Shown: in pieces, positions 1 to 8,829 of the stretch | Numbering within the stretch: position 1 is the stretch's first letter | Layout: every line of letters starts with the position of its first letter | Assembly (NCBI RefSeq): GCF_016899955.1 | Contig: NZ_JACJJL010000014.1 | Coordinates: forward strand, 43,910-107,909 | From: Marseilla massiliensis | Lineage (GTDB): Bacteria; Bacteroidota; Bacteroidia; Bacteroidales; Bacteroidaceae | Reading direction: 5' to 3' | DNA: 64,000 nucleotides | The notes under the pieces: generated by a model | Seen by the model: the letters and a program-made list of their open reading frames with translations, nothing else | The model's database searches: none | What the model was told of the DNA's origin: nothing | Made by a program: the position numbers and the translations under genes

Positions 1-358
1 TGCAAATCATCGCATCCGCTTTATGGGCGTTGACCATATACTCCACTGAATCGGCTATGATGTCGCGGCTGGGCAATGAGTACAGCATGCCGTCGTGGCC
101 CATGGCTATCCCGTCGTCGATGGCTATCGTGTTGAACTCGGCGGCGTAGCATCCCATGGACTCAATCTCGCTTTTTACTATCTGGCCTATCTCGTGCAAA
201 TGCGTATGACCGGGCACAAACTGCGTGAATGAGTTGACTATGGCTATGATGGGACGCCCGAACTGCTCGCGCTTCATGCCCGAAGCCACCCACAGGGCAC
301 GCGCGCCGGCCATGCGGCGACCCTCGGTACACACTGCGCTTCTCAACTTATGCTTCAT
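1..358 (-). CDS. ilvD: Dihydroxy-acid dehydratase, N-terminal part (runs off the window)
   Basis: IlvD dehydrates 2,3-dihydroxy acids in valine, leucine and isoleucine synthesis. Only the first 119 residues are visible. They carry family landmarks in order: [30 protein letters not shown] and [18 protein letters not shown], ending in the [13 protein letters not shown] block just before the edge. The start is the ATG at 356-358 on the minus strand; its MKHKLRSAV beginning matches the usual IlvD N-terminus and a good promoter lies about 40 bases upstream. The short leader holds no leader peptide. The rest of the gene and any ilv operon lie outside the window. Confidence 0.93.
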   Translation of the reverse strand, partial: MKHKLRSAVCTEGRRMAGARALWVASGMKREQFGRPIIAIVNSFTQFVPGHTHLHEIGQIVKSEIESMGCYAAEFNTIAIDDGIAMGHDGMLYSLPSRDIIADSVEYMVNAHKADAMIC

Positions 359-396
359 ATTTCGTGTATGTTTTTAATTTCTACCGTAGTTTGATG

Positions 397-428
397 CAAA
401 GTTAGCCTTTTATATTTTAATATGCAAA
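397..428 (-). promoter_or_regulatory. Promoter of ilvD
   Basis: On the minus strand TAACTTTG (397-404) is preceded after exactly 20 bp by TTTG (425-428), the Bacteroidales -7/-33 pair. Transcription would start near 390, giving a leader of about 30 nt. Confidence 0.8.
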
Positions 429-543
429 AAAATATTCAATTAAATGCCATATTACTGCAAATTTATAACCATATACCGCATATTGATAACAAAATGCAAT
501 CATACTACATCTTCTAATATATAAAATAAGAGAAGGGGAAAGT

Positions 544-648
544 AAGTATTAAGTATTAAGAATTAAGGAGGAAGATTCAAGGGAATGGGAAGACAATGGG
601 GCAAAAGAAGAACATTCAAGAATTAAAAATTATGAGTTAAAAATTAAA
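544..648. repeat. Heptad-periodic A/T-rich tract
   Basis: From 544 to 585 six consecutive 7-mers each begin with AAG (aagtatt twice, aagaatt, aaggagg, aagattc, aagggaa). A second run at 621-648 reads aattaaa, aattatg, agttaaa, aattaaa. This looks like a decayed tandem heptamer repeat. Function unknown. Confidence 0.55.
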
Positions 649-851
649 GCACGGGGAAACGACGTTGGCAAGTTCGCTCGGCCGGATGGATGAGGGCAAG
701 CATGCAGGGGGATGAACCGGAAACTTAAGACTACGTATCGTGAGTGCTACATTTTTCTGAATGCATGACAAAACAAATCGGGCAAACAGACTGGAAACCA
801 TGGCCGGAGAGGCGACGGCAACCACCGAAAAGAGCAAAACCGCAGTGGAAT

Positions 852-939
852 CTTTATGAAACGGCATGTTCGGCATTGCAATACGTGCCATACTGCATTG
901 CTTAACCACAGGTCTTGAACTGTCATCCGGCTTGTTCTG
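852..939. repeat. 4 x 22 bp intergenic element, copy 1
   Basis: Four contiguous 22-bp units start at 852, 874, 896 and 918. Units 1 and 2 are the clearest (TGAAACGGCATGTTCGG, TGCAATACGTGCCATACTG); units 3 and 4 are degenerate. Lies between the divergent ilvD and thioredoxin-like operons. Confidence 0.7.
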
Positions 940-1217
940 CATGCCTGAATGCGACAAATCGTTGAGTTTACATCCATGTTTCGACCAACAACAAAATCCG
1001 CATCTGGACTTGTCGGCACTCAAAGCTAAGCATTACAACTGATTTACAGGAACTTACATTTATGCGGCCAATACTCGCGCATTTGCGGCGAAACAAAGCC
1101 GCCAATACATAAACGTTGCTCACGCAGGCGTTAATACTGCCCCAGGCATACCGCATTAGGGGTGGGCTATGCCCAAAAAAAACTCATCATCAGACGTGGA
1201 TTTTATGATAAAAGAAG

Positions 1218-1225
1218 TATATTTG
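1218..1225 (+). promoter_or_regulatory. Promoter of the thioredoxin-like operon
   Basis: TATATTTG matches the Bacteroidales -7 consensus TAnnTTTG about 100 bases before the start codon at 1327. No clean TTTG is seen at -33. Confidence 0.6.
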
Positions 1226-1326
1226 CAAAATCAAAAGCAAACAACAAAAACATGGTAACCACGCCAACACACAACGACGAGGCACCTAAAGCGAACCAAT
1301 AGCGCGCAACTTAAAACAAACAAACA

Positions 1327-3219
1327 ATGAAATCAAACAACTTCTACAAGACAATGGCCGTGGCGGCGGCCGCTCTCTGCACACTCTCAGCTATGGCAAA
1401 GAGGCCACGGGTGATAGATAACCCTGAGTGCATGGCAAACAGCACCGACAACACACTTACCGTGACGCGCATCGAACTGAGCGACACGGCCACCGTGGTT
1501 TCGTTTCACGCCAAATACAAACCGGGCTGGTGGATTCGCCTGTCGCGCTCTACGGTACTGGTAGACGACGCGGGGCGGCGGTATGCCACGCGCTGCGGAA
1601 TAGGCATCGGGCTAAGCAAGAGGTTCACGATGCCCAAGTCTGGCGAGGCCGACTTCAAGGTTTCGTTCAATCCGCTGCCTCTGTCCACACGCTACATCGA
1701 CATGATAGAGGGGCCTAACGACTATAAGATATGGGGCATACACGAGCGGGGAGAGAAGCCGCTGGGCAAGGATGCCACTGCCATAACGCCCGACACCGCC
1801 CTGCAGATTGCCGACGAGGCTGCTTTTTTCCGCCGCGGCACGGGCGTTGTGCGCGGCCGCTTCGCCGGCAAGCACCCCACCATAATAAACCACTACGGCT
1901 ACAACGCCATCATGCACACGGAGACACCGAAGGTGTTTGAAGTGGCCTACGACGGCACGTTTACGGCCACGCTGCCGGTAGAATGCCCAACGCTCGACTA
2001 TCTGAACAATGACAACAGCAAATACTACTTCTACCTCTGCGCTGGCGACACCATCGACGTGACCATCAACGAGGACAACACCGTGAGCTATGCCGACGGC
2101 ACGCGCCACCAGAGGCTGCTCACTCTGCTGTCAAACTACAGCCCCGACATGTCGCTCGACTACCACCACATGAATACATTGGCCGACTCGCTGACCTTTG
2201 CCGACTATTCTAAAGCCATCGTAAGCGGCACGGAGCAACGGATGGCCTTTGCCAACTACCTGATTGGCAAATACGGCCTCGACACGGAAGAGGCTCACCT
2301 GCTACGCACGATTACGCGCATGAGGTGCTGCATGTTCATATCTTGGTTTAAGGAGAACGACACGGACACCACCGCCACAAGCAACATGAACCCGGCCAAC
2401 TATGCCTTCATGCGCCACATGGGGCTGGAAGATCTCACCTGTTTCTCGCTGCCCTTTGAACTCTATTTCCTGCAAAACCGTTACGAATACTGCAAACCAA
2501 TAGCATACAAACGCATCCCGGGAAAACCCGCCAACAGGCTGGAATGGGCAGACGACAGCAGGCGCATGGCCATAGATGAAGCCATATTCGGTCTCGGCCA
2601 CCCATCGAAGCTGCTCCAACTAATATGGCTCAACGAGGAATATTACACAAGGGCGGTGTATGACAAAGACCCGGAGCGAGGCTCAACGCTCATAGACAGC
2701 CGCAGGCAACTGCTCGTTTCGCCATTTCTTAGGGAGCGGCTCGACAGTCTGCAGCGCCGGCTGGACAGTAGGGCCAAGGCCACATACGCCCTGCCCAATG
2801 GCCGCGCCGCCGACGCGTTCAACGCTATCGTGAAGCCATATCGAGGCAAAACGGTCATTGTAGACTTCTGGGCCACCACGTGCGGGCCGTGCGTTGCCGA
2901 GATAGAAGCATCCCGGAGGCTTCGCGACTCCATAGCGGCCATGCCCGGCGTAGAGCTGGTGTTCATCACCAACGAGCGCCAGACATCAGACAAGTCTTAC
3001 AAGGAGTTCACTGCAAAATACCTGAACGGCGAAGAATCTTACCGCATACCATACGACGACTGGCTACGGTTCATGGCACTGTTCAAGTTCAACGGCATAC
3101 CACACAAGGAAATAGTGACCCCCGACGGACTCATAGCCAACATGGAGCCGCCACAATTATATCACGGGGAGTATGCCCTGCGGGAAATCAAGAGAATGGC
3201 ACGCGAACTCAGGAAATGA
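1327..3219 (+). CDS. Exported protein with C-terminal TlpA-like thioredoxin domain
   Basis: 630 residues. A signal peptide (about residues 1-24, hydrophobic AVAAAALCTLSAMA) directs export. The C-terminal 130 residues form a TlpA/ResA-type thioredoxin domain with VIVDFWATTCGPC, the CGPC redox pair at Cys519 and Cys522, and a cis-proline region near GIPHKEIV. The middle 400 residues look like the poorly conserved N-terminal part of Bacteroidales TlpA-like proteins and I cannot name a domain there. Family role: thiol-disulfide exchange in the periplasm. It is first in a tight operon: a 73-aa ORF starts 10 bases after its stop and is followed by another thioredoxin-fold protein that lacks the redox cysteines. 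Confidence 0.85.
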   Translation: MKSNNFYKTMAVAAAALCTLSAMAKRPRVIDNPECMANSTDNTLTVTRIELSDTATVVSFHAKYKPGWWIRLSRSTVLVDDAGRRYATRCGIGIGLSKRFTMPKSGEADFKVSFNPLPLSTRYIDMIEGPNDYKIWGIHERGEKPLGKDATAITPDTALQIADEAAFFRRGTGVVRGRFAGKHPTIINHYGYNAIMHTETPKVFEVAYDGTFTATLPVECPTLDYLNNDNSKYYFYLCAGDTIDVTINEDNTVSYADGTRHQRLLTLLSNYSPDMSLDYHHMNTLADSLTFADYSKAIVSGTEQRMAFANYLIGKYGLDTEEAHLLRTITRMRCCMFISWFKENDTDTTATSNMNPANYAFMRHMGLEDLTCFSLPFELYFLQNRYEYCKPIAYKRIPGKPANRLEWADDSRRMAIDEAIFGLGHPSKLLQLIWLNEEYYTRAVYDKDPERGSTLIDSRRQLLVSPFLRERLDSLQRRLDSRAKATYALPNGRAADAFNAIVKPYRGKTVIVDFWATTCGPCVAEIEASRRLRDSIAAMPGVELVFITNERQTSDKSYKEFTAKYLNGEESYRIPYDDWLRFMALFKFNGIPHKEIVTPDGLIANMEPPQLYHGEYALREIKRMARELRK

Positions 3220-3229
3220 ACACGCCGGG

Positions 3230-3451
3230 ATGCAGGCGGATGGCTTTTCCGCCTCCATCGACCTATTTCCTGAAAAGGAACTCGACCGCGTGGGCGATTC
3301 GGTCTATACGGCCCAGGTGGAGAAGATGATACGCACCGACGCCCGGCTGCAGGAAATCATCAGCAGGAAACTGCTCGACTATTTGCTTGCACCCGACAAT
3401 GACAATGCCAAAAACAACATGACAACAACCAGAAACGACACGGAACAATGA
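3230..3451 (+). CDS. Small hypothetical protein, translationally coupled
   Basis: 73 residues, mostly charged and probably helical (VEKMIRTDARLQEIISRKLL), with no signal peptide and no family I recognise. It is supported by context: it begins 10 bases after the upstream stop and its TGA overlaps the ATG of the next gene (ATGA at 3448-3451), the signature of translational coupling. The ATG at 3230 is preferred because the frame upstream of it overlaps the upstream gene. Confidence 0.55.
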   Translation: MQADGFSASIDLFPEKELDRVGDSVYTAQVEKMIRTDARLQEIISRKLLDYLLAPDNDNAKNNMTTTRNDTEQ

Positions 3452-5550
3452 AAGCAAAGATCTGCATGACAATGGCACTGGCCTCCGTTTGCACCATGGG
3501 CGCAGCCCAGACACAACGCGCCATCGACGACATAGACAAGGAAATAGCAAGGCTTGAACGCTCGGACGAACTGCAGACGCGCCGGACCGACAACGCCAAT
3601 GCTTTCTTCAATGCCAAGCTCTATAACCAGCAAAAGGCCGGCAACCGCCAGGCTCCGCACATTCAAGACTGCAAAACGCTTTATTTTAAATATCTTTACG
3701 AAGTGGGCGACACTGCTGCCGCCCCATTGTTGCCGAAGTGCATAGGGCGCCTGGAACGGGCATTGAAACGAAATGCCGGCCTTGCGTCGCAGGCGTTGAC
3801 TCACGATGCCGACCCTTCGGGCATCAACTCGCGTGAGATCGATGGATTGACCTACGCCTACTCCGACAGCATTGGCGGGGTGACGGCATATTCATATCCG
3901 CTCGACAATCTGTGCAACTATGCCACAATGACTTTCTGCGGCAGCGACAGTGTGCGCACCAACTATATGTTTGCCTGGAAACCGCAGCTATTCACAGACA
4001 TGGAGTCGAGGCGTTTCTGCACCATCGACGGCTATATTGCCAAACTGACCGGAAAAGACTGGCAGGCAAACAGCTATATCGACTTCAACGAAAGCGGCTC
4101 GGAACAAAAGGTATACGACGTGGATGAAACAGAGAGGATAGACACCATGACCGGCGACATAGCCGTAAGCCAGGTGAAGATGCTGGCAGAGAAGTTCCGA
4201 AAAAGCATGGCCAAAGGCAACTACAAGCAGTGTGATGCCATAGCGTTCGTGATGAGGAGGCTCGCCGAAAAGTTTGACGGCACGCTTACAACCGAACAAT
4301 ATGACTCGATAAAGCGAAATGTTTGGTCGATGGAAGAAACCGGCAACAGTCAGAGGGACAAGGCTCTTATGAGAACAGTGTCGGCCTTCAGAAGGAAAAC
4401 GGAGCAAAAAACGGAGAAGCCATACAGGTCGCAAAGCTCTGACCTCGCAATGTCAACGCGCTCAAGGCTTGGCAAAAGGTTATGCCCGCCGGAAGTGTTT
4501 ATGGTTGTCTCCGAGTTCATGGGATACCCGCAAATGTGCAATGATGAACCCACAATCGCCGTCAGAATCATCGGAACTGCGGCAGATGAGGACTCAAAGA
4601 TATTCGTCGGCGGATTGGCACCCGACAAGACTTTCGCCGTGCCAACCGATAAGCGGGGGTTCCGTTTCTGCAAGGACAGGGTGAGAAACTCGCTCGTCTG
4701 CATCACCGACGGCAGCAATACTTACTATGCCTTTGCCGACACCGTGACGATAAACGTAGACATGAGGCGCGGCATAACATCTGCCTCTGAGACCAACATG
4801 AAACTGATGGCGGTGCAAGACTCGCTGAAAGCATTCGACACCGAGGCCATAAAATACTCCACAACCATCGACGGCAGGTTGACAGTGACCGACAGTGCGG
4901 GCTTTGCCCGACTGATGCGGCGGCTCGACAATTATGTAATGGCAACAATAAAGGCCAACAGCGACAATGCCGTACACCTGTTCCTGCTGTACAATTATTA
5001 TTTCAGGATGAGCCAAGACGAGCTGGCACTCTATGTAGATTCGACCGGGCGCTACGCATCAAACCTGCTTATGCAGCCGGCAGCGAAATACTTTAATGAC
5101 AACGAAAAGCTGAAACCCGGCACAAAACTGGCCGACACTGAATGCTGGGACACCGACGGCAACAAACGCAACACGGCTGAATTTCGCGGCGACGGGTATA
5201 CTTTGCTTTACCTGTACTATCCACAAAACAGGGACGGACGGCGCGGAGCCGAAATCGTCAGGCAGCTTTACGACCGCTATGGCGGCAAGGGCCTGAACAT
5301 AGTGTGCCATGCCTTCACGTTCGGGTTCAATGGCGACATATGGCGGTGGTACATAAGACGCAACGGCATGGAGCGCTTGACCAACATCTTCGGGGGCAAC
5401 TTTGCGGCTCTGAACCACGTGAACGCAATGCCGACTGCGATAATATTAGACAACAAAGGGCGCATAGTTGACAGCTGCCACTACGGCCCCGGAATGGTGG
5501 AAAAGGTGAACCGGATTATGGAAAACCGCCCAACGGCCCAACGGCCATGA
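3448..5550 (+). CDS. Exported protein with degenerate thioredoxin-like domain
   Basis: 700 residues with a signal peptide (MKAKICMTMALASVCTMGAAQ). The C-terminal 120 residues resemble a thioredoxin fold (LLYLYYPQNRDG, then the strand-turn AMPTAIILDNKGRIVD), but YYPQN around residues 590-594 stands where CxxC would be, so it cannot do dithiol chemistry. The N-terminal 570 residues are unassigned. Third gene of the operon, overlapping the preceding ORF by four bases. I infer a binding or scaffold partner for the CGPC-bearing product of 1327-3219; this is untested. Confidence 0.7.
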   Translation: MKAKICMTMALASVCTMGAAQTQRAIDDIDKEIARLERSDELQTRRTDNANAFFNAKLYNQQKAGNRQAPHIQDCKTLYFKYLYEVGDTAAAPLLPKCIGRLERALKRNAGLASQALTHDADPSGINSREIDGLTYAYSDSIGGVTAYSYPLDNLCNYATMTFCGSDSVRTNYMFAWKPQLFTDMESRRFCTIDGYIAKLTGKDWQANSYIDFNESGSEQKVYDVDETERIDTMTGDIAVSQVKMLAEKFRKSMAKGNYKQCDAIAFVMRRLAEKFDGTLTTEQYDSIKRNVWSMEETGNSQRDKALMRTVSAFRRKTEQKTEKPYRSQSSDLAMSTRSRLGKRLCPPEVFMVVSEFMGYPQMCNDEPTIAVRIIGTAADEDSKIFVGGLAPDKTFAVPTDKRGFRFCKDRVRNSLVCITDGSNTYYAFADTVTINVDMRRGITSASETNMKLMAVQDSLKAFDTEAIKYSTTIDGRLTVTDSAGFARLMRRLDNYVMATIKANSDNAVHLFLLYNYYFRMSQDELALYVDSTGRYASNLLMQPAAKYFNDNEKLKPGTKLADTECWDTDGNKRNTAEFRGDGYTLLYLYYPQNRDGRRGAEIVRQLYDRYGGKGLNIVCHAFTFGFNGDIWRWYIRRNGMERLTNIFGGNFAALNHVNAMPTAIILDNKGRIVDSCHYGPGMVEKVNRIMENRPTAQRP

Positions 5551-5731
5551 CCTAATGCCGTTGCGCAAGCCGTGCCCCGCCACTGCCGCTACCATGGCAT
5601 TGGCGGCCACCTGGGCCCACCATGGCCTGCAGCCACAAGGCTGCGGGCTCGCCCGCAACCCATTTTCGACTGCCACCACCATTATGAAAGCTTTTTCACA
5701 CACACAATACCGAAGGTTAGATTTTTATTAG

Positions 5732-5739
5732 TAACTTTG
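5732..5739 (+). promoter_or_regulatory. Promoter of the GH2 glycosidase gene
   Basis: TAACTTTG, a perfect TAnnTTTG box, about 30 bases upstream of the ATG at 5771. Confidence 0.75.
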
Positions 5740-5770
5740 CAAAATAGAACATTCTAATAATCAAAACATA

Positions 5771-8182
5771 ATGAGAGACAAGATTCTGACCATTGCGCTG
5801 GCCGTGGCAACAGCCGCCGTAGCGCAGACGCGGAGGGAGATTACGCTGACCGATGGATGGCAGTTCTCACGCGACAAGGCCGAGTGGCAAACCGTTAGCG
5901 TGCCCCACGACTGGGCCATCAGCGGCCCGTTCGACAAGAAATGGGACTTGCAGACGGTGGCAATTGAGCAAAACAACGAGAAGGTGGCAACGGAGAAGTC
6001 GGGCCGGTCGGGCGCGCTGCCGTGGATTGGCGAAGGCCATTACAAGCGCACACTGGCCATACCCGAGGGCTACAGCAAGGCCGAGCTGGTGTTCGACGGG
6101 GCGATGGCCGAGCCGACAGTGACCATCAACGGACAGAAAGCCGGCTTTTGGCCGTATGGATATAATGCGTTCAAGATTGACATAACGCCATACATCAAGG
6201 CCGGCGACAACCAGATGGAGGTCGACCTGAACAACCTTGAGGAGAGCAGCCGATGGTATCCCGGGGGTGGAATCTACCGTCCTGTCACACTGATACTGAC
6301 CGGCAAGGAGCGGATTGCCACCTGGGCAACGTTCGCAAGGACTGCCAAGATAGACGGAAAGAAGGCATACATAGACGTAGACACAAAGGTTGAAGGCATC
6401 GACGCCACCGACAAGGCCGGGGTGGAGATAACACTTTACGACCGCAAAGGCTACGTGGCAGCTGCAAGCAGATGCGACATCGAGGCCGACGGAACGGTGA
6501 AGACCCAGCTGGACGTGGACAAACCGGAGCTGTGGTCGCCCGAATCGCCATACCTCTACAAGCTCACCACGCGCCTGTATAAAGGCAACAGGCTGATGGA
6601 CGAGCAGACAATGAACTTCGGTATACGCACCGTGAGCGTCACAAAGGAAGGCGGATTCCAACTCAACGGGCAGACACGGAAAATAAAGGGAGTGTGCCTG
6701 CACCACGACTTGGGCCCGCTCGGTGCCGCAATAAACAAGGCCGCGCTGATAAGACAGATAAAAATGATGAAGGAAATGGGCTGCGACGCAATACGTACGG
6801 CACACAACATGCCTTCGACAATGCAGATGGACGTGTGCGACTCGCTCGGGATGATGGTCATGGCCGAGAGCTTCGACATGTGGAAATACCCCAAATGCAA
6901 GAATGGCTACTGCCGCTTCTTCGACGAATGGGCCGAGAAAGACATTACCAACCTTATCCTCAACCATCGCAACCACCCGTCTATCATAATGTGGAGCATT
7001 GGCAACGAAATACCCGAACAGGGCATGAGGGGAGGTGCCGAGACGGCCAAGAGGTTGCAGGACCTGTGCCACAAACTCGACCCCACGCGCACGGTGACGC
7101 AGGGAATGGACCGTGTGGACAACGCAATGAAGACTGGTTTCGCCGGGGTGATGGACGTTCCGGGATTCAACTACCGCCTTCACAAGTATGAAAAAGGACT
7201 GAAAGAGTTGCCGCAGGGCTTCCTGCTCGGCTCGGAGACGGCGTCGACGGTAAGCTCGCGGGGCGTCTACAAGTTCCCCGTTGACATTGCCGCAGGAAAG
7301 AAGTACGCCGACGGGCAATGCTCGGGCTACGACGTTGAGCACTGCTCATGGAGCAACCTGCCCGACGACGACTGGCGTTGGCAAGACGATTATGACCAAG
7401 TCATCGGCGAGTTTGTGTGGACAGGATACGACTATCTGGGCGAACCTACGCCCTATGACGAGTATTGGCCCAGCCGCAGCAGCTACTTCGGGATATGCGA
7501 CTTGGCCGGACTGCCCAAAGACCGTTACTATCTCTACCGCAGCAAATGGAACAAGGAGGAGCACACAACGCATCTGCTGCCCCACTGGACGTGGCCCGGC
7601 CGCGAGGGAAAAGTTACGCCGGTATACTGCTACACCGACGGCGTTGAGGGCGAACTGTTTGTCAACGGCAAGAGCCAGGGGCGCATTAGGAAGAACAAGG
7701 AAGGCCGCCTTGACCGCTACCGCCTGCGCTGGAACAACGTGAAATATGAGCCGGGAGAAATCAAAGTCGTCACTTACGACGCCAACGGAAACAAAATAGG
7801 AGAGCAAAGCCGACGTACCGCCGGAAAGCCGGCGCAGCTATTGCTGAGCGCCGAATGCCAGACGGCAAGCCAAACGCCAACACTCAAGGCAGACGGAGAA
7901 GACATGGCATTCGTCACTGTCACCATGGCTGACAAGGAGGGGACGCCATGTCCGACGTCCGACAGCCAACTGACGTTCACCGTCGAAGGCGATGGCGTGT
8001 TCCAGGCAGCCTGCAATGGCGACGCAACATCGCTCGAGCCGTTCACCAAACCGCAGATGAAGCTCTTCAACGGACAGCTGGTGGTCATCGTGCGCAGCAC
8101 AAAACAGGCCGGGAAATTGACACTTACAGTGACCGACAAGAAGCATAACATAACCAAATCGATAGACATCAAGACTATCTGA
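5771..8182 (+). CDS. Glycoside hydrolase family 2 (beta-galactosidase-type), exported
   Basis: 803 residues with a signal peptide ending near VAQT. The GH2 order is visible: N-terminal jelly-roll (LTDGWQFSRDKAEW, VSVPHDWAISGPFD, SRWYPGGGIYRPVTL), immunoglobulin-like domain, and TIM barrel from about residue 300 with GVCLHHDLGPLG and IRTAHNMPS. The acid/base is Glu413 in WSIGNEIPEQ and the nucleophile is probably Glu489 in GSETAST. A C-terminal Ig-like (DUF4982/BIG type) region follows. The family hydrolyses terminal beta-galactosides or related sugars of glycans; exact substrate cannot be read from sequence. Monocistronic, with its own promoter and a terminator at 8235-8280. Confidence 0.92.
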   Translation: MRDKILTIALAVATAAVAQTRREITLTDGWQFSRDKAEWQTVSVPHDWAISGPFDKKWDLQTVAIEQNNEKVATEKSGRSGALPWIGEGHYKRTLAIPEGYSKAELVFDGAMAEPTVTINGQKAGFWPYGYNAFKIDITPYIKAGDNQMEVDLNNLEESSRWYPGGGIYRPVTLILTGKERIATWATFARTAKIDGKKAYIDVDTKVEGIDATDKAGVEITLYDRKGYVAAASRCDIEADGTVKTQLDVDKPELWSPESPYLYKLTTRLYKGNRLMDEQTMNFGIRTVSVTKEGGFQLNGQTRKIKGVCLHHDLGPLGAAINKAALIRQIKMMKEMGCDAIRTAHNMPSTMQMDVCDSLGMMVMAESFDMWKYPKCKNGYCRFFDEWAEKDITNLILNHRNHPSIIMWSIGNEIPEQGMRGGAETAKRLQDLCHKLDPTRTVTQGMDRVDNAMKTGFAGVMDVPGFNYRLHKYEKGLKELPQGFLLGSETASTVSSRGVYKFPVDIAAGKKYADGQCSGYDVEHCSWSNLPDDDWRWQDDYDQVIGEFVWTGYDYLGEPTPYDEYWPSRSSYFGICDLAGLPKDRYYLYRSKWNKEEHTTHLLPHWTWPGREGKVTPVYCYTDGVEGELFVNGKSQGRIRKNKEGRLDRYRLRWNNVKYEPGEIKVVTYDANGNKIGEQSRRTAGKPAQLLLSAECQTASQTPTLKADGEDMAFVTVTMADKEGTPCPTSDSQLTFTVEGDGVFQAACNGDATSLEPFTKPQMKLFNGQLVVIVRSTKQAGKLTLTVTDKKHNITKSIDIKTI

Positions 8183-8234
8183 CGGCAATGCCTGCCAAGC
8201 CAAGACACCTCGACAGGCAACCAACACCAAAAGG

Positions 8235-8280
8235 AACATCCCGCTCACCGAGTCAATTGACCGTGTAAGCGGGATGTTTT
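8235..8280 (+). terminator. Intrinsic terminator after the GH2 gene
   Basis: Perfect 11-bp arms AACATCCCGCT (8235-8245) and AGCGGGATGTT (8268-8278) followed by a short T run. It also lies downstream of the small ORF on the opposite strand and may serve both. Confidence 0.8.
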
Positions 8281-8309
8281 AATTCAAAACAGAATGACGA
8301 CCAACATGG

Positions 8310-8426
8310 TCATGCGTACCATCCGGAGATGTTGACCATGGACTGATAACGCTCGTCGAAATCCTCGTTGTAGTGATTGTCCAGCTCATAGAACTCTTCA
8401 TTGTACGATTTTCTTCTTGGCTTCAT
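8310..8426 (-). CDS. 38-residue small protein, unknown
   Basis: A short acidic, tyrosine-rich ORF: it begins MKPRRKSYNEEFYELDNHY and ends SMVNISGWYA. Support comes from context: GGAGG lies 8 bases before the ATG on the minus strand, and a TATATTTG promoter box lies about 85 bases upstream at 8509-8516 with no other gene for it to drive. The bidirectional hairpin at 8235-8278 sits just downstream. I recognise no family. No signal peptide or membrane segment is present. Confidence 0.55.
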   Translation of the reverse strand: MKPRRKSYNEEFYELDNHYNEDFDERYQSMVNISGWYA

Positions 8427-8508
8427 AGTCTGTTCCTCCATCAGGCCCTCCGTCTCTATCGGACCCTGTTTAGTTAACACTGCAGATGCGAGACCACATC
8501 CTCATTGG

Positions 8509-8516
8509 CAAATATA
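8509..8516 (-). promoter_or_regulatory. Promoter of the 38-residue ORF
   Basis: TATATTTG read on the minus strand matches TAnnTTTG. The only downstream ORF before the hairpin is the 38-residue one. No clean TTTG at -33. Confidence 0.5.
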
Positions 8517-8727
8517 GTCATTTTATGGTTTAAGACGAGCATCTGATAGCATTATTTCACGCTCATTAATCCTTATTACGATTTATACAGTTCTGCAATG
8601 TCCCACCAAACGCAACATGGCAGCAAAGCGATTGGCAGGTGAAACGGCACGCCTGCCTCGACCGAAGAGAGCACCCCGCCCTACACTCCCCACAGCCACT
8701 AAGTCCCAAACGCCCAAAACGGGCATG

Positions 8728-8758
8728 AAAAACCCCGCCGGCCATCAGGCCGACGGGG
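8728..8758 (-). terminator. Terminator of the OmpA-family gene
   Basis: On the minus strand CCCCGTCGGCC pairs with GGCCGGCGGGG (one mismatch) around a 4-base loop, followed by TTTTT at 8732-8728. Confidence 0.85.
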
Positions 8759-8829
8759 GCGTATCCCAAAACAAAAATTTACCCTTTTCTTTATTCGGCG
8801 GACAAAACTATTTGCCGCTACGGCTCTAA

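Larger units (their letters stand above)
429..1217. other. Gene-free stretch between ilvD and the thioredoxin-like operon
   Basis: No convincing gene is present; open frames here lack recognisable protein sequence and cross the repeats. The stretch holds a heptad-periodic A/T-rich tract (544-648) and one 4 x 22 bp element (852-939). The remainder shows nothing I can name. Confidence 0.6.

Noticed and set aside
637..1156. Overlapping ORFs before the thioredoxin operon
   Set aside because: No family, no signals, and they run through the repeat element.
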